Shown here in pieces: positions 1 to 11,000 of a stretch of DNA of 64,000 nucleotides (within the stretch, counting starts at the first letter, position 1; each line of letters opens with the position of its first letter). A model generated the notes under the pieces. That model saw only the letters and a program-made list of their open reading frames with translations. It searched no databases and was not told the origin of the DNA. The position numbers and the translations under genes are program-made. Source of the stretch: Thermoplasmata archaeon (GTDB taxonomy: Archaea > Thermoplasmatota > Thermoplasmata > Lutacidiplasmatales > UBA184); assembly GCA_021790425.1 (NCBI GenBank), contig JAJYEA010000005.1:1-64000 (forward strand). Direction: 5' to 3'.

Positions 1-111
1 GATCTGACGAAGGTGCGAGAGTTCCTCGACCTCTGGAAGGTTCACCGGGAGGTGAGAGTGATCAGGCCCACTCCGGAGGACGTCTCCTCGCTCACCCCTA
101 CTTCGTCTTGA
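1..111 (+). CDS. C-terminal end of an unidentified protein (partial)
   Basis: Frame 1 is open from the first base to a TGA at 109-111 and encodes 36 residues starting DLTKVREFLDLWKVHREVRV. The start lies outside the window. The tail looks like an amphipathic helix followed by a short polar end. No family can be named from this fragment. It lies on the same strand as the Nudix gene that follows after about 65 nt. Confidence 0.45.
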   Translation, partial: DLTKVREFLDLWKVHREVRVIRPTPEDVSSLTPTSS

Positions 112-176
112 TTATTGTCCCAAGGCCGCGTTGGGGCACTCGCTCACACCCCGGGTGACAACGGGGAGATGGGCTC

Positions 177-749
177 GTGCGCGCGTTTAAATCGGGCGCA
201 GGGTTGCGCGAAGCGTGGCGCGCAAGAGCAACCCCGGAAGGTCGCGCGGGACCGGCTGACCCCGTGGCCCGGCGCAGCGCACCCTATCGCCCCGATGCCC
301 CGATCGTCGCCGAGCTGGCGGCAGGCGGCGTCATCCTGGATCCGGACTCCCGGCACGTGCTCTTGCTGCACGAGATCGTCGAGGACCGGTGGTGCCTGCC
401 CAAAGGGCACGTGGAACTCGGGGAGAGCCTGCACTCCGCGGCCGTTCGGGAGATCCGCGAGGAGACCGGTCTCTCCTCCCTTGAGATGGTGCAGGACCTG
501 GGCGAGGTCACCTACCGCTTCTACCTAGAGGGGCGGAGGACGAACGTGCTCAAGCTCGTGGCGTACTTCCTTTTCCGAGCCCCCTCCGGCGCCGTGAGCC
601 GGGAGCCCATCTTCGACCGTCACGAGTGGGTCACGTTCCCGGAAGCGATCGGCCGGGTATACCCCACCGAGCAACAGGTGCTGGGCCGGGCCCAATCCGC
701 GACCGGTTCTTCCCTCCCGGCTGCCCACGGACGCCCTCCCGCGCCGTGA
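177..749 (+). CDS. Nudix hydrolase
   Basis: The protein has a full Nudix box, GHVELGESLHSAAVREIREETGL, which fits G-x5-E-x7-REUxEExGU. This motif binds Mg2+ and catalyses hydrolysis of a nucleoside diphosphate linked to another moiety; the actual substrate cannot be read from sequence. The Nudix fold starts near AELAAGGVILD, so the first 40 or so residues are basic, low-complexity and probably not part of the enzyme. The 177 start is a GTG. A GTG at 264, in frame just before the fold (VARRSAPYRPDAP), is an attractive alternative because a TATA-like TTTAAAT lies at 186-192, inside the longer reading. No partner gene is evident. Confidence 0.85.
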   Translation: MRAFKSGAGLREAWRARATPEGRAGPADPVARRSAPYRPDAPIVAELAAGGVILDPDSRHVLLLHEIVEDRWCLPKGHVELGESLHSAAVREIREETGLSSLEMVQDLGEVTYRFYLEGRRTNVLKLVAYFLFRAPSGAVSREPIFDRHEWVTFPEAIGRVYPTEQQVLGRAQSATGSSLPAAHGRPPAP

Positions 750-834
750 CGTTGTCACCACCGTTACGAGGGTGCCCCTCCTCCCGGAAGCCCCCGACCT
801 TCGGAGGCCACGCAGGTGGGCTTCCAAAGTGACT

Positions 835-843
835 TTCTTATAC
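835..843 (+). promoter_or_regulatory. TATA-like box for the first giant surface protein
   Basis: TTCTTATAC lies about 27 nt upstream of the ATG at 865, in a locally AT-rich patch of otherwise GC-rich DNA. This spacing puts transcription initiation on or next to the start codon, so a leaderless mRNA is predicted. Confidence 0.6.
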
Positions 844-864
844 TAGAACATGCATTAACTATAC

Positions 865-3800
865 ATGCGTGCCCTGTGGTGGCACGTCAGCCACCACCTC
901 GTCGTCCGAATAGCCATGCCCAGCGCCGTAAGCGCGCTTCTCCTTCTCTCGATGCTCTTAGTGGTCGCTCCTGCAGGCTTGGGGGCCGTTGCTCCCACCG
1001 CTCCTCCCTCGCCAGTGCACGGGGCAAGTGGTGGTGCGTCGTCGTTGACCAACCGGGGGATGCCCGCGGTCGGCGGGTCGGTCGCCTCCCCGGTGCCATC
1101 CGTGTACCGCCCGCTGTCCCGTGAGCGCGGAGGTCCGGCGGTCGGAGCCGCCTCGCCCGAGCTGGCCCAGGGGCTCGTTCCGCTCGCGTCGAACGCACAA
1201 GTGGGACTGTGGGAAGGTACCACGTTCGCCCAGCTGGACGCGAACTCCGGCCAGATCTACGGGTCGATGTTCGTCTCCTTTCCCCTGGCGAACGGCCCCT
1301 CGACGAAGGCGATCGTCTACACGCTGTCGGGCCAGAGCACGACCGGGGACTGGTACATACTGGGGATCGGGGACAACCTCGCGGCGATCACGTACTACAG
1401 CAGCCTCGGGTGCTCGACCGGGTTCGAGATCCTGCTGTTGATCATCGACAACGCGGACAGCACGTACTCCGCGCAGTGCCTGAGCTCGCTCACCTTCGCC
1501 GCCGGAGAGACGGTGGAGCTCGGCATGAACTACACGTCGGCCTCCCCGAACAACATGGGGTTCACGGTGTGCGAGAACTCCTCCTGCGTCGGCTACTTCA
1601 TCGCCCAACCCAACCCCTCCTCCCCCGGTTTCTCGATGATGACGACCCCACGGGGCACCTACGGGGGCTTCACGGGGGCGATGACCTGGCTCATGGATCC
1701 CAGCACCACGACGTGCGGGCGGTACGGCCCTCCCGAGGTGGACTACGACTTCCACTCGGGAGCCTACGTCACGGAGTACCTGCCGTGGGCCCAGCAGTAC
1801 GACTTTTACAGCTCCGCCTGGTGCTACAACTACACCTCCGGGGTCATCTCCGCCGCTCCGGGGGACCCGATGACCCACTACTTCGATGCCTCCGGCGGCA
1901 GCGCCGACGGTCCGCACTACGAGGGGATGCAGAACCTTTCCCTGGTCAGCGCCCTCTCCGGCAGTTACTGGTGGAGGTTCCAGACGGATGTCACCCCGCT
2001 CAAAGTACCGGGGCTGGCCGCTTCGCGCACGACCGCGGACGTCGGGCAGACGGTGACCTTCACCCCCTCGGGATCCGGCGGGACTTCCCCCTACTCGTAT
2101 CCATGGTATCTCAACGGAACGTTCCAATCGACGGCCACCGCCGCCTGGACGTGGACCCCTTCGGGGGGTGGTTCGTACTCGAACTACGTGGACCTGGTGG
2201 ACGCGGACTACGATGAGTCCGGGCCCTCATCGACCGTTGCCGTGTCGGTGACGAGCGACCCCACGCTGGGAGTTCCCGTCGCCACGCCGTCGTCAGGAGC
2301 CATCGACCTGGGCCAGAGCGTCACGTTCACGAGCGCGGCTCCCAGCGGCGGCCTCAGCCCGTTCGCCTACAGCTGGACCTCGCTGCCGACCGGGTGTACG
2401 AACTCGATGGTGGCGACCGTGACGTGTGCTCCGACGGTGGCCGGGACGTACTCCGTGGTCGACCAGGTCACGGACGGGAACTCCTTCGTGGTGGCCAGCA
2501 CGCCCTCGTTGTCGTACACCGTCGACGGCCCTCTGACGGCCTCGCTCTCCGCCTCCCCGACCCTGATCGACGTTGGGCAGTCCCTCAACCTCACGGTCAC
2601 GGCCGGTGGAGGGTCCGGGAGCTATTCCTACGCGTACTCCGGGCTCCCGGCGGGTTGTGCCAGCGCCAACGTGACCCCGCTGCTGTGCACGCCCACCTCG
2701 AGCGGGAACTCGTCGGTGACGGTCATCGTTTCCGACACCAACCTTGTCTCCGCGACCTCTTCGGCGGTGAACCTGACGGTGGACCCCGCCCTCAGTTTCC
2801 TCGGTCTGACCGCCGCTCCCGCCTCCTTCTACCTTGGCAACGGGACCTACCTCAATGCCTCCGCGAGCGGGGGAACGCCTGCCTATTCGTACGTCTACTC
2901 CGGGTTGCCTTCGGGATGTACGACCTCCAGCACGTCGTCGCTCTACTGTGTCCCCACCTCCGCCGGGAATGCCTCCGTCACCGTGGTCGTGACTGACGGG
3001 GCGGGCGAGCAGGTCCGCGGCACTGCCGCGTTCACGGTCCTTTCCCCGATCCCTCCGCTGGTGATCACCTCGTACTCGGTCTCTCCCTCCACGATCACGC
3101 AGGGCGCCTCCGTCTCGCTCACCGTGGCCGCCACCGGGGGCGTCTCTCCGTACTCCTATGCCTACACGGGTCTGCCCGCCGGTTGTTCCTCGCAGAACTC
3201 CTCGAGCTTCCCGTGCACCCCCGCGCAGAACGGGACCTTCCCGGTCTCGGTGCGGGTGTCGGACCCCCAGGGTGCCTCGGTCAACCGGACCGCCACCCTT
3301 GTGGTCAATCCGGTCCCGGCCGGTGCTCCCACGATCACCTCGTTCACCGTGAGCCCGTCCACGGTCACGCTGGGCTCGAATGCGAACGTGAACTTCACCG
3401 CGGTGGTCTCGGGGGGCACCCCGGCTTACTCGTACAGCTACGCGGGACTCCCGTCCGGGTGCTCGTCCTCGGACTCGCGTACGCTGACCTGCACGCCCGA
3501 CACGGCGGGAAACTACACGGTGACCCTGACCGTCACCGATAGCAAGAGCAAGACCGCGCAGGCCACCACGACACTGACGGTGAAATCCTCGGCCGGGACC
3601 TTCCCCCCCTCCATCTCTTCGGTATCGGCGACCCCGAACCCGGTGACGGTCGGACAACCGACCAAGATCACCGTGGTGGTGACGGGTGGCAAGACCCCGT
3701 ATACCTACACGTACGGGGGCCTCCCACCGGGATGCCTGTCGATCAGCACGTCGACGCTCTCCTGCACTCCCACGTCCCCCGGTTGGTACAACGTGAGCAT

Positions 3801-5127
3801 CGAGGTGCAGGATGCTGCAGCGGCGAAGGCCACTGACGTCTATCTCCTCCGCGTGACCTCCTCCGGGGCCATCGCCCCCCTCTCGGTCTCCCTGGCGTCG
3901 AACGCCACCTCGCTCCGTTTGGGGATGTCCGCGCTCCTCACCGCCAGCGTGACCGGGGGCGAGGGCGCGTTCTCCTTCTCGTGGGCCTTGAACGGCACGA
4001 ACCTTTCGACCGGGCCGAGCGGGAGCTCCTACACCCCTTCCTTCGCGCACGGGGGGGACTATGCCTTCACGGTGTGGGTCACCGATCACCTGGGTCACGT
4101 GGCCAAGAGCCAGGTGGTCTCCATCGTCGTAGGATCTGCGACCGTGGGGTCCCAACCGGAGTCGAGCGGCTTCCCGTGGTGGATCCTCCTCCTCGTGGTG
4201 GCGGCGGCCCTGGGACTCATGGTCTTCTTGGTTGTCGAGCGTCGTCGTCGGGAACGGCGGGCCTTGGAGGAGGCGGGTCTCACGAACGCAGCGACGACGG
4301 CTCCGGGGACCGAAGACGGGGTCTCTCCCACCGAATCGTCCGAGCCCGTGCTCCCCGCAGTTTCGCTCGGAGCAGCCGCCGGATTCGGTGCGGGTGATTC
4401 GGGTCCTGCGATGAGCGAAGGAGTCGCCTACGGCGTCGGAGCAGAGGTCACGCCCGGAATGACCCCTGCCACGGCGGCCGCGCCTCTCGCGAGCTGCCCG
4501 CAGTGCGGCGGACCCCTGGGAGAGGGGCAGGAGTGCTCGGCCTGCGGAGTGCGCTGGGCCCCAGAGTCTCCCGTGCCCGACCCGGGCCCGACCGCGGTGC
4601 CTGCCTTGATGGAGGCGGGCCCAGAGGCGGCTCCTCCTCCGCTCCTGACCCATTGCCCTCAGTGCGGGGAGCCGCTCGGGGCCGACCAGACGTGCGTCAC
4701 CTGCGGAGTTGGGTGGGCGCCCGAGCCGCCTCTGGTCACCCCCGTCCCCGAGGCCATCCCGAGCGGGTCACCGGAGTCCGCTTCACCCCCCCTCCCCCCG
4801 CCGGAACCGACCCCCTTCTCCGTCGACGTCCCGTTGGGTCCCCCGCCTCCCCCGCCGGACCCGGAGACGGGCGCATCGATACCGGAACCGGAGGTCCGTC
4901 CCTTCCCCGACGACGAATCCCCCCGCGCACCACCCGACCTCGCCGCAGGCGTCCCCGCAGCCACCGACGCCAACCCCTCCGCCGATGGATCTGGTGCGGA
5001 GGGAGCCCCTCCCCCGGGGACCGCTTCCCCGGCCAACGTGCGGACGTGCTTCGTCTGCGGATCGCTGCTCGACGGCGCCTACTGCCCGGTCTGCGAGATG
5101 CGCTGGGAAGCTCCCGCGCCCGAGTAG
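865..5127 (+). CDS. Giant surface protein A: head domain, 8 Ig-like modules, TM helix, 3 zinc ribbons
   Basis: 1420 aa. A signal peptide (about residues 1-42, core AVSALLLLSMLLVVAPAG) leads to an extracellular head at about 110-380 that is shared with protein D (landmarks GDWYILGIGD and CSTGFEILL). About eight Ig/PKD-like modules follow (380-1090). Six carry the paired-cysteine signature, for example GLPAGCSSQNSSSFPCTP. The last, juxtamembrane module lacks cysteines. A single helix (1103-1127) begins FPWWILLLVV and is followed by a basic stop-transfer RRRRERR. The proline-rich cytoplasmic tail has three CxxC...CxxC zinc ribbons, at about 1211, 1263 and 1393; the last reads CFVCGS...CPVC. NxS/T sequons are frequent, so the ectodomain is probably N-glycosylated. 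Function is likely adhesion or cell-surface structure, possibly sensing; the ligand is unknown. The ATG at 865 is chosen from the TATA spacing. Confidence 0.85.
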   Translation: MRALWWHVSHHLVVRIAMPSAVSALLLLSMLLVVAPAGLGAVAPTAPPSPVHGASGGASSLTNRGMPAVGGSVASPVPSVYRPLSRERGGPAVGAASPELAQGLVPLASNAQVGLWEGTTFAQLDANSGQIYGSMFVSFPLANGPSTKAIVYTLSGQSTTGDWYILGIGDNLAAITYYSSLGCSTGFEILLLIIDNADSTYSAQCLSSLTFAAGETVELGMNYTSASPNNMGFTVCENSSCVGYFIAQPNPSSPGFSMMTTPRGTYGGFTGAMTWLMDPSTTTCGRYGPPEVDYDFHSGAYVTEYLPWAQQYDFYSSAWCYNYTSGVISAAPGDPMTHYFDASGGSADGPHYEGMQNLSLVSALSGSYWWRFQTDVTPLKVPGLAASRTTADVGQTVTFTPSGSGGTSPYSYPWYLNGTFQSTATAAWTWTPSGGGSYSNYVDLVDADYDESGPSSTVAVSVTSDPTLGVPVATPSSGAIDLGQSVTFTSAAPSGGLSPFAYSWTSLPTGCTNSMVATVTCAPTVAGTYSVVDQVTDGNSFVVASTPSLSYTVDGPLTASLSASPTLIDVGQSLNLTVTAGGGSGSYSYAYSGLPAGCASANVTPLLCTPTSSGNSSVTVIVSDTNLVSATSSAVNLTVDPALSFLGLTAAPASFYLGNGTYLNASASGGTPAYSYVYSGLPSGCTTSSTSSLYCVPTSAGNASVTVVVTDGAGEQVRGTAAFTVLSPIPPLVITSYSVSPSTITQGASVSLTVAATGGVSPYSYAYTGLPAGCSSQNSSSFPCTPAQNGTFPVSVRVSDPQGASVNRTATLVVNPVPAGAPTITSFTVSPSTVTLGSNANVNFTAVVSGGTPAYSYSYAGLPSGCSSSDSRTLTCTPDTAGNYTVTLTVTDSKSKTAQATTTLTVKSSAGTFPPSISSVSATPNPVTVGQPTKITVVVTGGKTPYTYTYGGLPPGCLSISTSTLSCTPTSPGWYNVSIEVQDAAAAKATDVYLLRVTSSGAIAPLSVSLASNATSLRLGMSALLTASVTGGEGAFSFSWALNGTNLSTGPSGSSYTPSFAHGGDYAFTVWVTDHLGHVAKSQVVSIVVGSATVGSQPESSGFPWWILLLVVAAALGLMVFLVVERRRRERRALEEAGLTNAATTAPGTEDGVSPTESSEPVLPAVSLGAAAGFGAGDSGPAMSEGVAYGVGAEVTPGMTPATAAAPLASCPQCGGPLGEGQECSACGVRWAPESPVPDPGPTAVPALMEAGPEAAPPPLLTHCPQCGEPLGADQTCVTCGVGWAPEPPLVTPVPEAIPSGSPESASPPLPPPEPTPFSVDVPLGPPPPPPDPETGASIPEPEVRPFPDDESPRAPPDLAAGVPAATDANPSADGSGAEGAPPPGTASPANVRTCFVCGSLLDGAYCPVCEMRWEAPAPE

Positions 5128-5170
5128 TCCTTCTCAGCCTCCGTGGCGCTCTAATTTTGCGCGCTTTCCC

Positions 5171-5180
5171 GTATATATAC
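5171..5180 (+). promoter_or_regulatory. TATA box of surface protein B
   Basis: GTATATATAC lies about 27-30 nt upstream of the ATG at 5202. The position argues for a leaderless transcript and against the upstream-extended ORF that starts at 4503. Confidence 0.7.
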
Positions 5181-5201
5181 TCGGGCGGACCTCGTTCGGG
5201 C

Positions 5202-7907
5202 ATGGACCCCGTCTCCGCGGGATCGCGGGGCCCCCGCTGGGGGGAAGTGGGCTTCGTCTCGCTCCTGGTCCTGTTGATGGTCACTCCGTCCCCGACGGGC
5301 GGATGGTCCCTCCCTTCCTTGGAGGGAGAAACGCACTCCTCGCTTTCTCTCCCGGTGGTGAAGGTGTTGTCGATCGGCTCGACCGGGTCCCCTTCCGCGA
5401 CGCCCACAGGGCCCGGGGGCAATGACTGGTGGGACCGCTACTGGCCGCTGTCCGCCTCGGTCGGTCTCTCTTCGAGGAACACCATCAACGTGGGTCAGAA
5501 CCCCAACATCCCTGCGGCGGACACCTACACCGGGAGGGTCTACTCCTCCAACGCCGGCCCGAGCAATCTCAGCATCATCGACCCGAGCACCCACCAGGTG
5601 GAGGTCACGATGCCGGTGGGCACCCACCCCTACTGGTCCCCGGAGTTCGACCCGGCCGACGGGAACGTGTACGTCCCGAACGAGTGGTCGGACAGCGTGA
5701 GCGTCATCTCGGGCGCGACGGAGACGCCAATCGCCTACATTCCCGTGGGACTGGACCCCTGGTGGCCGATCTACGACCCGGCGACCCCGAACGACACGCT
5801 CTACGTGGCCAACGCGAACTCGGGCAACGTCAGCGTCATCTCCGGCACCCAGGCCGCGGTCGTAGCCAGCATCCCGGTGGGGGGCCAGCCCTGGTGGCCG
5901 GTGGTCGATCCCGTGACGAACCAGGTGTTCGTGCCGGGCCCCACCAACAACGTGACCGTGATCGATGGGTACACCAACCGGGTGGTCGCCGTGCTGCGCC
6001 TTCCGGGGAATGCGCTCCCCGGGGTCTTCGACAGCGCGAACGGTGACCTCTACTTCCCGGCCGAGTCCGCGGGAAAGGTGAGCGTGGTGTCCGGGGCCAC
6101 GGACCGGATCCTCGCCAACCTGACGGTCGGCGCCAGTCCCGTGATGCCCACCTACGTCCCGGCCAACGGGGAGATCTACGTCCCGAACCTGTACTCGGCG
6201 AACATTAGCGTGATCTCCGGCGGGAACAACACGGTCCTTCGCGCGATCCCGGTGGGGGGGTCCCCCGAACCTCCGGTCGTCGACCCCTTGACCGACGAAC
6301 TTTACGTGGCGAACTCGGCATCGGCCAACGTGTCCGTCATCGATTCCGGGACCGATGCGGTCATCGCCACCATTCCCGTGGGGGCTGACCCGCACTGGCC
6401 GGTCTACGATGACCGGGACAACACGGTATACGTTCCCAACTCGGGAGCGGCGACCATCAGCCTGATCCCGGGGGGGTGTGGCTCCTCCGGGACGCTCTGC
6501 TACGCCTCCGTCTCCCCCGCGACGGGACCGCTTCGCGCGGGACAGACGGAGCAGGTGACCGCGACCGTGCACTGCACAGGAGGCGCTTGCCCCGGGGGGA
6601 TCGTCTACCACTGGTCGGTCTCGAACGGCCTCGCCAGTGTCTCTCCCTCCGCCCCCTCCCCCGATCCGGTCGCCAACCTGACCGCCGGCGCGAATACGGG
6701 TGAGTTCGTCCTGCGTGTGACCGCCGCGTGGAACGGGACCGCCGTGAACTCGACCGGCCTCCCCATCGTGATCACCCTCCCGCCGCCCCCCTCGCTCGTC
6801 AACGTCTCGATCTGGCCGCCCGCGGCTCAGGTCGCCCCGGGCCAGACGGTCAACCTCACCGCGCTCCTCTCGTGCCCATCCTCAGGATGCCCGACGAACA
6901 TCCAGTACGCATGGGGTCTCAACAACTCCCTGGGCACGCTCTCTTCCACCACCGCGAACTGTACCCAGTTCCAGGCCGGCCCGCTCGACGGGTCGGTGAC
7001 GGTGACCGTACTTGCGACCTCGGGGACCGCCCGGGTCTCTTCTTCCTCGCAGGTGCGCATCCTGGCCAATGCCCCCGCGGTGATCGAGTCCGTCTCCGTG
7101 CGTCCATCGCAGGAGGTGGTCCCGGTCAACGGCAGCGCGACCCTCTACGCCCAGGCGGTCTGCACGGGGGGGCAAGCGTGTCCGAAGACCACGGTCTACG
7201 AGTGGTCCGCGCCGGGCGCGCTGGTGACCTTGACCCCGGCGACGGGTGCGTCGACGCACCTCCGGGCCGGTGCGAGCCCGGGGTTCCTCAACGTGACCGT
7301 GGTCGCGATCGCGGAAGGGCGTTCCGCGAGCGCGCAGGTCGCCGTCCGGGTCTCGGGCACCCCGGTCCCCGGCCTCGCGAAGGTGTCGATCCAATCCTCC
7401 TCCGTCCGACTGGACCCGGGAGGCAACGTCACGCTCCTTGCTGTACCCACGTGCTCGCCTTCGGCATGCCAGGCCGGGATGACCTACTACTGGTCGCTCT
7501 CGGACCATGCTCTCGCGAGTCTCAACACGACCTCGTCACCCGTGGTCCGGCTCACCTGGGGCAGCGCTTTGGGCTCGGAGTCGGTCACCGTGGAGGCCAC
7601 GCTGAACGATGTTTCGGTGTCGAGCAGTCCACTCGTGCTGAGCGTGCAGTCCCCGTCCCATGCCGGCGTACCGGCCACCTGGATAGTCGCGATACTCGCG
7701 GGGGCAGGGTTACTCGCGCTCGCGCTGGTCGTGTGGGTCCTATCCCGGAGGCGACGAGCGGCCCGGAGCGGAAGGGGCGGTCCGACGCCCCACTGGTCCA
7801 CCTCCCCCACCGAAGAGACCCCGCACCGTGTCGAGGAGGACCACGCGGACTCCCCCGCGGGGGATAGGGAGGTTTCGGGCCCCCATTTGCGTCCCCCCCA
7901 GGAATAG
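5202..7907 (+). CDS. Surface protein B: YVTN beta-propeller, Ig-like modules, TM anchor
   Basis: 901 aa when started at ATG 5202. The longer ORF from 4503 overlaps gene A in another frame and is rejected. The hydrophobic signal segment is VGFVSLLVLLMVTPSP. Residues about 115-425 are YVTN-type propeller repeats of about 42 aa with the recurring pattern NVSVISG...IPVGxxPxxPVxD. About four Ig-like modules follow (430-816) with a different cysteine pattern (CTGGACP, CPSSGCP) from proteins A, C, D and E. A C-terminal helix (WIVAILAGAGLLALALVVWVL) is followed by a basic, short tail without zinc ribbons. The protein is probably an anchored binding protein. It is the outlier of the five-gene array because it lacks the ribbon tail. 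Confidence 0.82.
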   Translation: MDPVSAGSRGPRWGEVGFVSLLVLLMVTPSPTGGWSLPSLEGETHSSLSLPVVKVLSIGSTGSPSATPTGPGGNDWWDRYWPLSASVGLSSRNTINVGQNPNIPAADTYTGRVYSSNAGPSNLSIIDPSTHQVEVTMPVGTHPYWSPEFDPADGNVYVPNEWSDSVSVISGATETPIAYIPVGLDPWWPIYDPATPNDTLYVANANSGNVSVISGTQAAVVASIPVGGQPWWPVVDPVTNQVFVPGPTNNVTVIDGYTNRVVAVLRLPGNALPGVFDSANGDLYFPAESAGKVSVVSGATDRILANLTVGASPVMPTYVPANGEIYVPNLYSANISVISGGNNTVLRAIPVGGSPEPPVVDPLTDELYVANSASANVSVIDSGTDAVIATIPVGADPHWPVYDDRDNTVYVPNSGAATISLIPGGCGSSGTLCYASVSPATGPLRAGQTEQVTATVHCTGGACPGGIVYHWSVSNGLASVSPSAPSPDPVANLTAGANTGEFVLRVTAAWNGTAVNSTGLPIVITLPPPPSLVNVSIWPPAAQVAPGQTVNLTALLSCPSSGCPTNIQYAWGLNNSLGTLSSTTANCTQFQAGPLDGSVTVTVLATSGTARVSSSSQVRILANAPAVIESVSVRPSQEVVPVNGSATLYAQAVCTGGQACPKTTVYEWSAPGALVTLTPATGASTHLRAGASPGFLNVTVVAIAEGRSASAQVAVRVSGTPVPGLAKVSIQSSSVRLDPGGNVTLLAVPTCSPSACQAGMTYYWSLSDHALASLNTTSSPVVRLTWGSALGSESVTVEATLNDVSVSSSPLVLSVQSPSHAGVPATWIVAILAGAGLLALALVVWVLSRRRRAARSGRGGPTPHWSTSPTEETPHRVEEDHADSPAGDREVSGPHLRPPQE

Positions 7908-7990
7908 GACCTGACCTCGCGACCCAAGGCCCTGAAGGAGGGGACTCCCGGTGACAGGTCCTCCTCCCGGTTTTGGTTCCCGGGGCTAGG

Positions 7991-7998
7991 TTTATACT
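7991..7998 (+). promoter_or_regulatory. TATA box of surface protein C
   Basis: TTTATACT lies 25 nt upstream of the ATG at 8016, the same geometry as for genes A and B, so a leaderless mRNA is predicted. Confidence 0.65.
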
Positions 7999-8015
7999 GC
8001 CTCAGGCTTGGGAAG

Positions 8016-11000
8016 ATGCGAATGTCTGTCGCGCCGCGGCATGTCAGGGTCGCGGGCAACGAAGGCACTCCCCGCTTCCCGACCGCTTGGGTGGTGCTGG
8101 CGTTGCTCCTCCTGCTTGTCGTGTCGGGACTGAGCGCCGCGCCCGAGGCGGCGCCTCAGACTGCTGGTTCCGATACGATCGCTGCTGGCCATGCGGGCAA
8201 GGTCTCGTCCCCCGGTCCCGCCGCGCAACCGATGGTGCGGGCGAACTTCCTCCCGTCCCGGCTCCCTTCCGTGAGCGGGTTCCACTCCCAGGTGAACGTC
8301 TCGACGACCTCGCCGGTCCACGCCAGCGGGGGTCCGGTCGCCGCTCCCTCCAACAGCCCATCGACGGTCACCGACGCCACGGGGGTCGTCTACACGACCT
8401 GGGCCGCGAACGTCTCCGGGACGTGGCGGATCTACTTCTCCAAGAGCACCGACGGATCGACCTTCACCGCCCCGGTGCTCATCGACCCCACGCCCACCTC
8501 GGGGGACGAGGATGTGAGCCCGAACATCGCGGTGTCCGGATCGGGATCGACCGCCAAGGTGGTGGTCGTCTATCAGGTGATGGTCAGCTACACGATCGCA
8601 TCGGGCGGATTCTACGACTTCGTGCTCTCCACCAACGGCGGCGGAACCTGGCCCTCCGCGGTCACCGGCTCCTACATCAGCGACCCCTACAGCAACATCG
8701 TCTCCCCGGTGGCAGCGTGGGATTCCGCGGGCAACCTCATCGTTGCCTTCTGGGCATCGACCACTACGGGCACCGGGGACACGAACCTGGCGGTCGACCT
8801 CTGGACGGGAGGGACCGCCTACTCGACCAGCTACACGGGCCCCGCGTTGGTCTACGAGTTCTATCCCACGATCGCCCTGGCCTGCAGTTCGACCGTCGCG
8901 AGCTGCGGGATCGAGATCTCGGTCACCAACTCCGGAGGCACGCTCAACTATGCCGAGCTCTACTATTCCACCAACCAGTTCTCGACCTTCACGACGCACA
9001 AGGTGTTGAGCACCGCCGCCTTCAGCAGCAGCGCGAACTACGCCACGGAGGTGGTCGACGAGGCGGGGGTCAGCTACGGTTCCGGCTACAACGCGACCGT
9101 GGCCTTCCTGTACAACGTGGGTTCGGACGCTTCTCCCACGTACAACGTGAACACCACGTATACCTCGACGGGCTGGACCAGCACCACCAAGGGCGGGTAT
9201 CCCGCCGGGGCCTCGGGTACCGGTCTGGGTGCCGTTGCCGTGAGCGTCAGCTCCGGGAACGACCCCTACGTCTTCTACTGTGCGGTCGGCGGGACTCCGA
9301 TGGTCACCTGGGCACTGTCCCCGGGCGGGGCCTACCTCACCGCCATCGCCGTCACCAAGTCGCCCTCCGACGCCACGTCGTTGGCGGTCACGACCGCCGT
9401 GGCACCGTTCCGGGTGGACCTCGTCTACCTGAATGCCTCGAAGTCGACCCTGCCCCAGGTCTACTATAGCAGCCTGGTCGGGCTCTCCGCCACCGCCTCC
9501 GCATCGCCCACCACCGTGGACCTCGGGCAGAACGTGAGCTTCACCTCGTCCATCAACGGGGGACTGGCCGCCTACTCCGACTCCTGGAACTTCGGAGGCG
9601 CCTGCTCGCCTTCCTGCCCTTCCACCCTCCCCAACGCCTCGGTGAACTACACGACGACCGGGGTCTACACCGCGAAGCTCACCGTGACGGACGGGATAGG
9701 GGAGACCGTCACTGTGAGCGCCCCGGCCGTGACAGTGAACGCGCGGCCCGGGATCAGCCTCGCCCCGGTGAATGCGACCATCGATGCCGGGATGTCGAGC
9801 AACGCCACGGCCACGGCGAGCGGAGGAACGCTTCCCTACGGTGCCTACGCGTTCTACCGGAACGGGGTCGTGTCGCAGAGCGGGAGCCAGACCTGGTTCA
9901 ACACGACGTTCCCCACGGCCGGGGTCTTCTACGTCAACGCGACCGTGACGGATGCCCTGGGGGTCACCTCGTCCGCGGCCTCGTCCGTGATCACCGTGAA
10001 TCCCCTCCCCTCCATCACGGCCTTCACGGCCACTCCCGCCACCATGGCGCTGGGGAACAGTTCCACGCTCTCGGTCACCACCGCGGGGGGGACCGCCCCG
10101 TTCACGTACGCCTATAGCGGCCTTCCCACCGGGTGCACCACCGCCAGCAGCCCGACGCTCACGTGCACCCCGACTGTCAACGGCTCATTCCGGATCAACG
10201 TGACCGCCACCGACCGCTTCGGGCGGAGCGTCACGTCCAACACGACCCTGGACGTCACTCCCGCGATCCCTCCCCTGGCCGTGAGCGCCTTCACCGCGTC
10301 TCCCTCGAGCTTCACGCAGGGGGGAACCACCTACCTGAACGTCACCGCATCCGGAGGAGTGACCCCCTACACGTACGTCTACTCCAGCCTGCCCGCAGGT
10401 TGCAATTCGGCGAATGTGACCTCGCTGGCGTGCACGCCGACGGCGAACGGCACCTTCGCCGTGACCGTGACGGTGACCGACGTCCAGGGGCACGTCGCGA
10501 GCCGGAACGTCTCGTTCACCGTGACCCCCGTGGTCATCCCTCCCATCTCGATCGCCTCCTTCACGGCCTCGCCCGCCGCGTTCCTCTTGGGCGGCACCAC
10601 GGACCTCAACGTGTCGGCGAGTGGGGGGCAGGGACCCCTGTCGTACTCCTATTCCGGGCTGCCGGCCGGGTGCTCGTCCCAGAACCTCTCCTCACTGGCC
10701 TGCACACCCTCGGGGGTCGGCAACTCGACCGTCACCGTGACGGTCTCCGACGCCCACGGCCGTTCCGCCACGCAGACCACCTCCTTCAGCGTGGGATCGC
10801 CTCCCGTCCCGCTTTCGATCACCTCCTTCGCGGCGACCCCGTCCTCCTTCGTCGTGGGCAATTCGACCACGTTCCTGGCCAAGGTGAGCGGCGGGACACC
10901 CTCGTACAGCTACGCGTACTCGAACACCCTTCCCGGGTGTGTCCCGATCAATTCGAACACCTGGGCGTGCACGCCCTCCACCGCCGGGAACTACACGGTC

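Noticed and set aside
2293-4653. Long minus-strand ORF of 786 aa opposite surface protein A
   Set aside because: It is low-complexity Arg/Gly/Glu-rich and is an antisense shadow of a GC-rich coding frame. The same applies to the large opposite-strand or alternative-frame ORFs at 12614-14740, 15493-18546, 16088-18877, 18941-20881 and 22533-25028.
4503-5201. N-terminal extension of surface protein B in the ORF track
   Set aside because: It overlaps gene A in another frame, has no signal peptide, and the TATA box at 5171-5180 with ATG 5202 explains the true start.
8370-9470. Active sialidase in the head of surface protein C
   Set aside because: The propeller-like repeats are visible, but no full set of Asp-box and catalytic arginine-triad residues was found, so only a sialidase-like fold is claimed.
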